Assembly: GCF_002914525.1 (NCBI RefSeq)
Contig: NZ_LODW01000053.1
Location: 1 to 64,000, forward strand
Direction: 5' to 3'
DNA length: 64,000 nucleotides
DNA from: Rhizobium hidalgonense
GTDB taxonomy: Bacteria > Pseudomonadota > Alphaproteobacteria > Rhizobiales > Rhizobiaceae
The position numbers were made by a program, and so were the translations under genes. A model generated the notes under the pieces. It did not search any database and was not told the origin of the DNA. It was given only the letters and a program-made list of their open reading frames with translations. Shown in pieces: positions 26,570 to 34,415 of this stretch (the stretch's first letter is position 1; each line of letters starts with the position of its first letter).

Positions 26570-26800
26570 CCTCCAATTAACCCTCTTTGCGTTCTGACGG
26601 GGAGAGGGGACGTTCCCTAGCGAGGCGTGAGTGAGGAACGAAGAGATCGCGGCACATCCGCTTCGCCCCGTTTTACGGGGAGAAGGTCGCGGCAGCCGGA
26701 TTGAGGGGCAGCGCCGCCGAGCAAAGAACGAGATTTGTCGAACTGAAGGTCGCGCCGCTCAGCGCCGCGCGCCTCCTTCTCCACCCGAAACAAGGCCGAT
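26570..26800. repeat. Rhizobial intergenic repeat (RIME-like) inside the TRAP operon
   Basis: The 295-base gap between dctP and dctQ genes is unusually long for this operon. It carries CCCCGT-TTT-ACGGGG (26666-26680), then GAGAAGGTCGCGGCAGCCGG and GAGGGGCAGC, a pattern common in mosaic repeats between rhizobial genes. No coding function is seen. It may reduce expression of the permease genes relative to the binding protein. Confidence 0.5.
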
Positions 26801-26801
26801 C

Positions 26802-27374
26802 ATGTCGCAAGAAATTCACACGCCAATCACGGCCGAGGAGATCGGTCACGAATTCGAAGGCCATGCGCCGACCGCAAACGTATCGGACTACGCCATCGAG
26901 GACTGGATCACGCTGATCGTCTTCTGGCTGATGGCGGGCTGCGTCTTCCTGCAGTTTTTCACCCGCTATGTGCTGAACGACAGCTATGCATGGACCGAGG
27001 AAATCGCGATCAACTGCCTGATCGGCGTGGTCTTTCTCGGTTCCGCCATGTGCGTGCGCATGTCACGGCATATTCAGGTCGATGTGTTCTATCACTATAT
27101 GCCGGCAGGGCTTGCGCGCGTGCTCGCAACCTTCGTCGATATCGTCCGCATCGGCTTTTTCGCCTATGGCTGCCACCTGATGTGGCGCTACGTCGATATC
27201 GTCGCCGACGAGCAGATGGTCACCGTCGAATTGCCGCGCAACATCGTCTTTTACTCCGTGCTCGTCGCCTTCGTGCTGATGCTGATCCGCGCGGTTATCG
27301 TCTTCATCGCCAATATGCGCCGCGGCTACTCCGTTCTGGAGCGCCCTGAAGAATTCCAGACTGTCGAGGGTTGA
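26802..27374 (+). CDS. TRAP transporter small permease (DctQ family)
   Basis: A 190-residue protein with four membrane helices and DctQ-type sequence: FFTRYVLNDSYAWTEEIAINCLIGVVFLGSAMCVRMSRHIQVDVF. Translation most likely starts at 26802 (MSQEIHTP). An upstream in-frame ATG at 26631 would translate the intergenic repeat. It pairs with the following DctM subunit, whose start is 4 bases after its stop. Confidence 0.9.
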   Translation: MSQEIHTPITAEEIGHEFEGHAPTANVSDYAIEDWITLIVFWLMAGCVFLQFFTRYVLNDSYAWTEEIAINCLIGVVFLGSAMCVRMSRHIQVDVFYHYMPAGLARVLATFVDIVRIGFFAYGCHLMWRYVDIVADEQMVTVELPRNIVFYSVLVAFVLMLIRAVIVFIANMRRGYSVLERPEEFQTVEG

Positions 27375-27378
27375 CACG

Positions 27379-28785
27379 ATGCTGCTGCTTCTTGGTTCGT
27401 TTCTGGTGCTGATGCTGATCGGCGTGCCTGTTGCCATCTCGATGGCCGTCGCATCCGTGCTTTATATCGTGCTTTTCGGCATCGCGCCCGACATCATCGT
27501 CGCCCAGCGCATGATCGCCGGCGTCGAAAGCTTTCCGCTGCTCGCGGTGCCCTTCTTCATCCTGGCGGGCAACCTGATGAACTCGGCCGGTGTGACGGGC
27601 CGCATCTATTCCTTTGCGGTGGCCCTCGTCGGCTGGATGAAGGGCGGGCTGGCGCAAGTTAACATCATCGGTTCCGTCATCTTCTCCGGCATGTCCGGCA
27701 CCGCACTTGCCGATGCGGCCGGCATCGGCACGATCGAAATCAAGGCGATGAAGGATCACGGCTATCCCGTCGAGGCTGCCGTCGGCGTGACGGCGGCCTC
27801 GGCCACGCTCGGGCCGATCTTCCCGCCGTCGCTGCCCTTCGTGATCTACGGCATGATGGCGAATGTTTCGATCGGAGCGCTTTTCATGGCCGGCATCCTG
27901 CCCGGCATCGTCATGACGCTGTTGATGATGATCACCGTCGCCGCCTTCGCCTACAAGAAGCGCTGGGGCTCCGACGCGCCCTTCGATATCAGGCAGCTCC
28001 TGTCGGCGGGCATGGAAATCGTCGTTGTCCTGATGGTGCCTGCGGCGATCTATCTGATGATGCAGACCGGCATGTCGATGAACGTTGCGGCCGGCATCGC
28101 CCTTCTGGTGCTTCTGGCGCTCGACTGGTATTTCGGCTTTTCCGCCGTCATGGCGCTGATGACCCCGGTCATCCTGATCGGCGGCATGACGATGGGCTGG
28201 TTTACGCCGACGGAGGCCGCCGTCGCCGCCGTGCTCTGGTCACTGTTCCTCGGCCTGGTGCGCTACCGGACGATGACGCTCTCAACGCTCGCCAAGGCAA
28301 GCTTCGATACGATCGAGACGACGGCGTCGGTGCTCTTCATCGTCACCGCAGCCTCGGTCTTTGCATGGCTCTTGACGGTGAGTCAGGCCGCCCAGCTGTT
28401 GTCGGATGCGATCCTTTCGGTCACCGACAACAAATGGGTTTTCCTGATCCTGGTGAACCTCTTGATGCTCTTCGTCGGCTGCTTCCTGGATACGATCGCG
28501 GCGATCACCATCCTCGTGCCGATCCTGCTGCCGATCGTCGCCAAGTTCGACATCGATCCAGTTCAGTTCGGTCTGATCATGACGCTGAACCTGATGATCG
28601 GACTGTTGCATCCGCCGCTCGGTATGGTGCTTTTCGTGCTGTCGAGGGTCGCGAAACTGTCGGTCGAACGCACCACCATGGCGATCCTGCCCTGGCTGGT
28701 GCCGCTTTTCCTGGCGCTGATCCTGATCACCTTCATTCCCGCCGTATCGCTCTGGCTGCCGCAGCAGCTCGGGCTGCTGAGATAG
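27379..28785 (+). CDS. TRAP transporter large permease (DctM family)
   Basis: A 468-residue polytopic membrane protein, about 12 helices. Typical DctM motifs are SFPLLAVPFFILAGNLMNSAGVTGRI, GSVIFSGMSGTALADAAGIGTIE and TLGPIFPPSLPFVIYG. It is the Na+-coupled channel subunit of the tripartite transporter. Within it the C-terminal half repeats the fold (LDTIAAITILVPILLPI and LLHPPLGMVLFV). The idonate dehydrogenase gene follows after ten bases. Confidence 0.94.
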   Translation: MLLLLGSFLVLMLIGVPVAISMAVASVLYIVLFGIAPDIIVAQRMIAGVESFPLLAVPFFILAGNLMNSAGVTGRIYSFAVALVGWMKGGLAQVNIIGSVIFSGMSGTALADAAGIGTIEIKAMKDHGYPVEAAVGVTAASATLGPIFPPSLPFVIYGMMANVSIGALFMAGILPGIVMTLLMMITVAAFAYKKRWGSDAPFDIRQLLSAGMEIVVVLMVPAAIYLMMQTGMSMNVAAGIALLVLLALDWYFGFSAVMALMTPVILIGGMTMGWFTPTEAAVAAVLWSLFLGLVRYRTMTLSTLAKASFDTIETTASVLFIVTAASVFAWLLTVSQAAQLLSDAILSVTDNKWVFLILVNLLMLFVGCFLDTIAAITILVPILLPIVAKFDIDPVQFGLIMTLNLMIGLLHPPLGMVLFVLSRVAKLSVERTTMAILPWLVPLFLALILITFIPAVSLWLPQQLGLLR

Positions 28786-28795
28786 GAGGGATAGG

Positions 28796-29830
28796 ATGCA
28801 CACACGTCTGGCCCGGCTTTACCAAAAGGGCGATCTCAGGATCGAGACCGACACCGTTCCGGTGCCCGGTCCAGGCGAGGTGCTACTCAAAATGGCCGCC
28901 GCGGGCATCTGCGGCTCCGACCTGCATTATTACCAGGACGGCGGCTTCGGGCCGGTCCGGGTTCGCGAGCCGATCATCCCCGGCCACGAAGCCTCGGGAA
29001 GCGTGAGCCAGGCAGGCGAGGGCGTCGACCTCAAGGCCGGCGTGCTGGTGGCGGTCAATCCGAGCCAGCCCTGCGGCCAATGCGAATATTGCGCGAAGGG
29101 GCTGCCGATCCACTGCCTCGACATGCGCTTCATGGGCAGCGCAATGCGCCTGCCGCATGAGCAGGGCATGTTCCGGGAATGGCTGGTGGTGCCGGCCAGC
29201 CAGTGCTTCGAAGTCGGACCTGCGACGACGGCCACGGAGGCGGCTTGCAGCGAGCCCTTATCCGTCTGCCTGCATGCTGCATCGCGCGCCGGCGATATCA
29301 CGGGCAAACGCGTCCTCATCACCGGCGCCGGCCCGATCGGGGCGCTAATGGTTGCCGTTGCTGCTTATCATGGTGCAGCCGAAATCGTGGTGACCGATCT
29401 CGCGGACGCAGCGCTTGAGAGGGCGATGGCGATGGGCGCCAGCCGCGCGATCAAGGTTTCTCAAGGGGCCGCCGCACTTGCGGAATTCGAGGCAGGAAAA
29501 GGTTATTTCAATCTCGTTTTCGAATGCTCAGCCGCAGCACCTGCCATCCGCAGCGCAATTGCCGCCATCCGGCCCCGCGGCACGATTGTGCAGGTCGGCG
29601 TCACGGGAGAGATCCCGATCCCCCTCAACGCCATCGTCGGCAAGGAACTTCATATCCACGGTACGCAGCGCTTCCATGAGGAATTCGCCACCGCCGTCGA
29701 GCTGATCTCCAGCCGCACGATCGACGTGCGGCCGATCATCAGCCATAGCCTGCCGCTGGAGGACGCCAACGCCGCCTTCGCACTCGCCGGCAACCGCATG
29801 GCCGCCTGTAAGGTGCAGCTTACGTTTTAG
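28796..29830 (+). CDS. idnD: L-idonate 5-dehydrogenase-like zinc alcohol dehydrogenase
   Basis: A 344-residue medium-chain dehydrogenase. Catalytic zinc ligands are in GICGSDLHYY and IPGHEASG; the structural zinc cysteines are C-x2-C-x2-C-x7-C in CGQCEYCAKGLPIHC. The Rossmann motif is ITGAGPIGALMVAVAAYHGA. Members oxidise L-idonate to 5-ketogluconate with NAD(P). As last gene of the TRAP operon it gives the best clue to the substrate, but sorbitol or xylitol dehydrogenase activity is possible. Confidence 0.82.
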   Translation: MHTRLARLYQKGDLRIETDTVPVPGPGEVLLKMAAAGICGSDLHYYQDGGFGPVRVREPIIPGHEASGSVSQAGEGVDLKAGVLVAVNPSQPCGQCEYCAKGLPIHCLDMRFMGSAMRLPHEQGMFREWLVVPASQCFEVGPATTATEAACSEPLSVCLHAASRAGDITGKRVLITGAGPIGALMVAVAAYHGAAEIVVTDLADAALERAMAMGASRAIKVSQGAAALAEFEAGKGYFNLVFECSAAAPAIRSAIAAIRPRGTIVQVGVTGEIPIPLNAIVGKELHIHGTQRFHEEFATAVELISSRTIDVRPIISHSLPLEDANAAFALAGNRMAACKVQLTF

Positions 29831-29934
29831 AAGGGCTCATTCCGTCCCGGCCTATCGACCAGGCCCACGGGCCTGCAGGCCAAGGGTTGTTCACGTCAGA
29901 ACGCGACACGGACGGAAACAAAAGAGGACTTGGC

Positions 29935-30194
29935 ATGTTACCGGTAAACCCGCACAGGACTTCCTCGCCGGATGTGCATCAGCATGGGAGCAGGACATTG
30001 ATGCAGCAACGCAGTGGGCCCTTCTTCTCGGTGCTCTGACGCTGGCGAGCTGGATCGCAGGCGGGCTGACGGCCGTCTTCGGAAACGTGGAGCCCGGTCA
30101 ACCCCGGCAAAAGCCGGCAGAATATCTGATCTTCGTACTCAACGCCGCCGGCCTCGCCTTGGCGGTCGCCATGGTTGCGATCCTGGTGATCTGA
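29935..30194 (+). pseudogene. Possible frameshifted small two-helix membrane protein
   Basis: A frame ending at 30194 encodes two good membrane segments, WALLLGALTLASWIAGGLTAVF and EYLIFVLNAAGLALAVAMVAILVI, joined by a short loop. It has no in-frame ATG, GTG or TTG upstream. The only well-placed start, ATG at 29935 behind AGAGG, is one base out of frame and reads to a stop after 34 codons. A one-base loss near 29937 would explain this. No family is recognised. Confidence 0.4.
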
Positions 30195-30252
30195 TGATGT
30201 CGATCCGCCGGGTGGCAGATCTGGAATTCCCGCGATCGACGGGTATCTCGTT

Positions 30253-31557
30253 CTAGCGTCGGGCGGCGATCTGCTCCGCGGCGGACGGCGCTGCCTGGTT
30301 CGGCCGGTGAAAGACGCAGACCTGGTTGCGGCCCGCTTCCTTGGCACGATAGAGCGCCATGTCGGCCTCGTGCTGGAGATTGGCCAGTGAAATGTCGGTG
30401 TCGAGTGCCGATTTCAGGGCGACGCCGACGCTCAGCGTTACTGACGGGCCAACACCGGAGGAAGGATTGGGAAGGGCGGCGGCTTCCACGCTCTCGCGTA
30501 TGCGCTTTGCCACCGCGATGGCGTCGTCTTCGTCGACATCCGGAAGCACGATCAAGAATTCCTCGCCGCCATGGCGCGAGACGAGGTCGCGATCGGCGCG
30601 TACGCAGCTCTGGATGATACCGGCAACCTTGACGAGGCAGCGGTCGCCCTCGCCATGACCGAGCTTATCGTTCAGCGCCTTGAAGTGATCGATATCGCAC
30701 ATCAGCATGGCGACGACGCCGCTTTCACGGCCGTTGCGCCACAGGCCTTCGAGCGTTTCCATCATCCAGCGGCGGTTGGCAATCCCCGTCAGCGGATCGG
30801 TTCTGGCCAGCCGCTCCAACCGGGCGTTCGCATCGGCCAGTTCCGCAACCCGGCGCTGGTCTCGGCAGTCCAGGAGGAATGTCTTCTGCGCCAGGATGTT
30901 CATCGTGCGCCTGGCAACCACGATGGCGATGATCCCGCAGGAAAAGAACAGGGTCGCGGCGACGACGCTGCCGGCATCCAGGATCGGGTTGTGCCATTGG
31001 AGGACGAAATAGAGACAAAGCGCATAACAGGCGATGGCAACCGTCCACGCCAGCGGCACGCTGAAGATGGTGATCGCGCTCGTGGCGACGAACAGCATGA
31101 TGCTCAAATGCCGCTCGTAAAATTCGCCGCCGGCAAAGACGCCGACAAGTGCCACCGACAGAAGAATAAGGCACATTCCTGCCAGCAGCGACACGTGCTG
31201 AAGCGTTGCGGCGCGCGGCTTGCTCCAGATGATCGCCGTCAAAATTGCCGCTGGCGGCAAAAGGCAGGCGGGGGCGACCATTGCCAGCGCGACCTGACGG
31301 GGAAGCAGAAGCGCGTTCAGCGCTAGCGTCAACACATCGACGAATGCCACCCATATCATCCAGGAACGGATGATTTTTGCGGTCTGCCGCCATGACCGTT
31401 CCTCAAACCGGCGGTGCAGTTCGCCCGTAAGGCGGATATCGCGGGTTCGGCCCGACAAAAGACGCTCGACCTCACCCGCCATCGCGCCCGTCAGCGGCCG
31501 GGGCGGGAGGAGCCCGGCTGAAGAATTTTCAGGGGAAGCGCTTTTGCCATCTGTCAT
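30253..31557 (-). CDS. Membrane-bound diguanylate cyclase (GGDEF)
   Basis: About 434 residues. Five or six membrane helices (about 75-235) are followed by a GGDEF domain with active site SRHGGEEFLIVLPD and the upstream DIDHFKALNDKLGHGEGDRCL. It makes c-di-GMP from GTP. The inhibitory RxxD site is degenerate: the equivalent positions read ADRD, so feedback inhibition may be weak. No EAL domain. The start at 31557 (MTDGKSAS) is preferred to an ATG 36 bases upstream. It is divergent from the histidine kinase gene. Confidence 0.9.
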   Translation of the reverse strand: MTDGKSASPENSSAGLLPPRPLTGAMAGEVERLLSGRTRDIRLTGELHRRFEERSWRQTAKIIRSWMIWVAFVDVLTLALNALLLPRQVALAMVAPACLLPPAAILTAIIWSKPRAATLQHVSLLAGMCLILLSVALVGVFAGGEFYERHLSIMLFVATSAITIFSVPLAWTVAIACYALCLYFVLQWHNPILDAGSVVAATLFFSCGIIAIVVARRTMNILAQKTFLLDCRDQRRVAELADANARLERLARTDPLTGIANRRWMMETLEGLWRNGRESGVVAMLMCDIDHFKALNDKLGHGEGDRCLVKVAGIIQSCVRADRDLVSRHGGEEFLIVLPDVDEDDAIAVAKRIRESVEAAALPNPSSGVGPSVTLSVGVALKSALDTDISLANLQHEADMALYRAKEAGRNQVCVFHRPNQAAPSAAEQIAARR

Positions 31558-31655
31558 CCCTGGATAATCTAGCCGCAATCGAAAGCTCGGCAAGGTTTGG
31601 GGAGAGAGGCCGCGTTGGCGTGGTTAGCTTCCGGTTCTCGTGGGCCGTTCGCATG

Positions 31656-31675
31656 TCCGAATTCGCACATTCGGA
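31656..31675. promoter_or_regulatory. Inverted repeat in the cyclase/kinase divergent region
   Basis: TCCGAAT-N6-ATTCGGA, perfect 7-bp arms, 82 bases before the kinase start. A likely regulator-binding site; the regulator is unknown. Confidence 0.4.
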
Positions 31676-31756
31676 AATTTGCGGGCAAGATCGCGGACAT
31701 AGTCTGGGCGAGGCCGTCCCGGACATGCTACCAACCCTTTTGCGAGGGGGTACGGG

Positions 31757-33427
31757 ATGAGACTCAAGCTGGTTGCAGTTGCGGTCGCGGCGCTGGCGCC
31801 GGTGGTGGCGATGCTCGCCTATAACGAAGTCGCGCTCCGCCATCAGCGTAACGAAGAAGTGCGCGCATCCGCAGCACAGGCGGCGCGCCAGGCATCATCC
31901 GAGGTCGAAAGGATTGTCGAGGGCCTGCATGGCCTTCTCGTATCCGTCTCCGCCATGCCCTCCGTCCGGCATCTCGATGTCAATGCCTGCAATGAGGCAC
32001 TCAAATCGGTTGCCGAAAGCATTCCGAACATCAGCACCATCTTCGTCGTTGGGCTCAACGGGCGGCCGGTCTGCGGCAGCACGGTGTTTCCCGAGGGCGT
32101 GGTGTTTTCCGACCGCGACTATTTCCAGCAGATATTGAAGACCAAGGACTTCACCGTCGGCACCTACACGCAAAGCCGCCTTTCCGACAAGCACGTGCTG
32201 CCACTCGCAATGCCGTTGAAGGAGGGCGATATTCTCCAGGCCGTCATCGTCAGCGGCATCCGGATGGACTGGCTGCAGAACCGCATCACCGAACGCGGCG
32301 TCGCGCCCGGCAATGCGGTAACGATCGCCGATGGAAAGGGAACCATCGTCGCGCACGTACCACTTGCCGAACAGCTCGTCGGCACTGTGATACCCGAAGA
32401 ATACCAGCGCCTGATCCATGCCGAACAGCCCGACGTCGTCGAGGTCACGAGCCGGGACGGAACAGCGCACGTCCTCGGCTATCGCCCGATCGTCCTGCCG
32501 TCCAGCCCTCTCTATGTCAGCGCCGGCTTCTCGAAATCGGAGGCCTTCGCGCCGATCAACCGGGCAACGCTGATGAACACGCTCGCGATCATCGGCGGCG
32601 CGCTGTTTTCATTTGCTGCGGCGATCTTCATCGGCAACCGTTTCATCCTCGTGCCGATCTGGCGGATCGCCGATGTGATGGAGAAGTGGCGCAGCGGCCA
32701 GACGACAGCCAGAACCGGCATGAAGGGAGCGGACGAGTTGGAAGTCGTCGGCGCGACCTTCGATCGACTGCTCGACGAACTCGATGAGCGCAGACGCCGG
32801 AACGAGCAGGCGGAGGAGGAGCGGACCCTGCTCGTCCGCGAAATGGCGCACCGGGTCAAGAATGGCTTCGCCCTCGTTCAGGCGATCGCCCGGCAGACCT
32901 TCTCGCGTTCCAATCCGGAAAGCTACAACGCCTTTGCCGAAAGGCTCACGGCGCTTGCCGGCACATATGATCTCATCTTGTCACGGGAGGGGTCGGCCGC
33001 GCCCATCCGGGAGATCATCTCCGCCGCCTTGCGGGCGCACATCGCCTCGGAGGAACGCATTCGTCTTGATGGCCCCGACGTGGTTCTTCCTGCCGATATC
33101 GCCCTGCCGCTTTCCCTCGTGCTCCACGAGCTGGCGACCAATGCGACGAAGTACGGAAGCCTCGGAAGCGAGCAGGGTACCGTCACCATCGAGTGGAAGC
33201 ACGATGACGGGCGCGTGTTTCTCGTCTGGACGGAAGCCGGTGGGCCGCCGGTGCCTACGCCGACGAAAAGAGGCTTCGGCTCCGTCCTGATAGAGCGGGC
33301 ATTTTCTTCCAAGGCACAGGCGCAATCGAGATCGGACTATCGGCCGGAGGGCCTCGTCTTCGAACTTGTCTTCTTAACCGGCAAACCTGCAGCGAAGACG
33401 GAAGACGAACTCCCGATGGGGATATAG
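31757..33427 (+). CDS. HWE/HisKA_2-type sensor histidine kinase
   Basis: A 556-residue membrane kinase. N-terminal membrane helix (1-20), a periplasmic sensor of dCache type (about 30-270, with FSDRDYFQQIL and QSRLSDKHVLPLAMPL), second helix (LAIIGGALFSFAAAIFIG), HAMP-like segment, then the phosphoacceptor block REMAHRVKNGFALVQAIARQTF and the ATPase block LVLHELATNATKYGSLG. The HRxKN pattern marks the HWE/HisKA_2 group, common in rhizobia and often linked to the general stress response. No response regulator gene is adjacent. Confidence 0.9.
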   Translation: MRLKLVAVAVAALAPVVAMLAYNEVALRHQRNEEVRASAAQAARQASSEVERIVEGLHGLLVSVSAMPSVRHLDVNACNEALKSVAESIPNISTIFVVGLNGRPVCGSTVFPEGVVFSDRDYFQQILKTKDFTVGTYTQSRLSDKHVLPLAMPLKEGDILQAVIVSGIRMDWLQNRITERGVAPGNAVTIADGKGTIVAHVPLAEQLVGTVIPEEYQRLIHAEQPDVVEVTSRDGTAHVLGYRPIVLPSSPLYVSAGFSKSEAFAPINRATLMNTLAIIGGALFSFAAAIFIGNRFILVPIWRIADVMEKWRSGQTTARTGMKGADELEVVGATFDRLLDELDERRRRNEQAEEERTLLVREMAHRVKNGFALVQAIARQTFSRSNPESYNAFAERLTALAGTYDLILSREGSAAPIREIISAALRAHIASEERIRLDGPDVVLPADIALPLSLVLHELATNATKYGSLGSEQGTVTIEWKHDDGRVFLVWTEAGGPPVPTPTKRGFGSVLIERAFSSKAQAQSRSDYRPEGLVFELVFLTGKPAAKTEDELPMGI

Positions 33428-33503
33428 TGGCTTCGAGCAGACGTGCCTGTAAGCGTGGGGTTTAAACCAGCCGGGACGGCGATGCGCGCTCCGGCGGACC
33501 TCC

Positions 33504-34022
33504 CTACTTTTCCGCTGCAAGGGGACGCTGCAAATCGATGCGGCTCGTCACTACGGATTTGCCTGAAGTCGGGTCTTGATCGACCGTCTGCAGGCGAAGC
33601 CTGTCCCGTCCGAGTTTCTCGATCATCAACGTCGCGTTTCGGTCGCCATTGATCACGCGAGCCCAGGTCACGCGAAGATTGAGCGCGTCGCCCTGCCTGC
33701 TGCCGACCAGTTTGGACGGCTGTCCGGATGGCCCGATGTAGTTACCGGTGTATCGTTGTCCCAATGCCTTGACATTGGCCGAGAAAGCTCTCGTGAAAAC
33801 CGCAAGGCCACGACATTTCCCGTTCATCGAGACCGCAGAGTCACTCGCGTCTGATTTGAGGGTGCAGGAGACATTGAAGTTTGTGCCGCCGATCTTGGTG
33901 AGGACCATGCCGGTCCCGCGCCAATCGCCGGCCAGGGATCGTAAAAATCCCGCCTCCGACGCCTTTGCAGTGTGAGGCAGGCAGGACAGCGAGAATATAG
34001 CAGCAATCAGAGCAGCACGCAT
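33504..34022 (-). CDS. Secreted protein of unknown function
   Basis: About 172 residues with a signal peptide (MRAALIAAIFSLSCLPHTAKA). The start at 34022 follows GGGGAGG; an in-frame ATG 60 bases upstream has no such site. The mature part contains LAGDWRGTGMVLTKIGGTNFNVSCTLKSDASD and RYTGNYIGPSGQPSKLVGSRQGDALNL, suggesting a small beta-rich periplasmic domain with two cysteines able to form a disulfide (SCTLK and GKCRG). I do not recognise a characterised family. Confidence 0.75.
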   Translation of the reverse strand: MRAALIAAIFSLSCLPHTAKASEAGFLRSLAGDWRGTGMVLTKIGGTNFNVSCTLKSDASDSAVSMNGKCRGLAVFTRAFSANVKALGQRYTGNYIGPSGQPSKLVGSRQGDALNLRVTWARVINGDRNATLMIEKLGRDRLRLQTVDQDPTSGKSVVTSRIDLQRPLAAEK

Positions 34023-34311
34023 GAAAGCCTCCCCGGTTAAACACTCTCCCGAACCGATGAACGCGACAGATTGTTCCGACAAGCCTCCTGCCGTTGAATG
34101 GGCGTGCCACGTTTGTGGTAAAGGTCGGTGCCCTTGCCGAACTGCGGCGTCAATCGTGTCACCTGCTATGGCATACGATAAATTGGGTCATGCCGGCTGT
34201 CGAGAGCACGCGTAGCGGGAAAGGCAAGGTGGCCGCTATTCTCTCGCGCTGAAACCGTTAAGTAATAAGAAGAGGGTGGTGCGTTGTGCATTTCGACAAG
34301 CCCGGTGCGAT
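34023..34311. other. Intergenic region at the left border of the accessory block
   Basis: About 290 bases with no supported gene. It separates the secreted-protein gene from the lrp relic. Confidence 0.4.
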
Positions 34312-34356
34312 TCACCGCCTTTCCCTCGTCCGCGTCGCCAGAGCATTGCGGATCGA
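34312..34356 (-). pseudogene. Relic of an lrp/asnC gene 3' end (possible attachment-site half)
   Basis: On the minus strand these 45 bases read S-I-R-N-A-L-A-T-R-T-R-E-R-R-stop. The intact Lrp gene at 46654-47118 ends S-I-R-N-V-L-A-T-R-T-R-G-R-R-stop. The core 34331-34356 matches 46673-46698 at 25 of 26 bases, and the outer nine bases including the stop codon are identical. Nothing upstream of it resembles lrp. Both copies have the same orientation and enclose about 12.4 kb of accessory genes. Confidence 0.7.
34331..34356. repeat. Left copy of the 26-bp direct repeat
   Basis: The copy begins CGCGTCGCCAGA and ends GGATCGA. It differs from the right copy at 46673-46698 by one base (G for A at 34343). 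Repeats in the 3' end of a gene are the usual form of an integration site. Confidence 0.65.
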
Positions 34357-34415
34357 CCTTTAGCGGCAGATGTTGGATAGAACGGTTCTGCGGCTTCGTT
34401 AACAGCTCAACCGCT

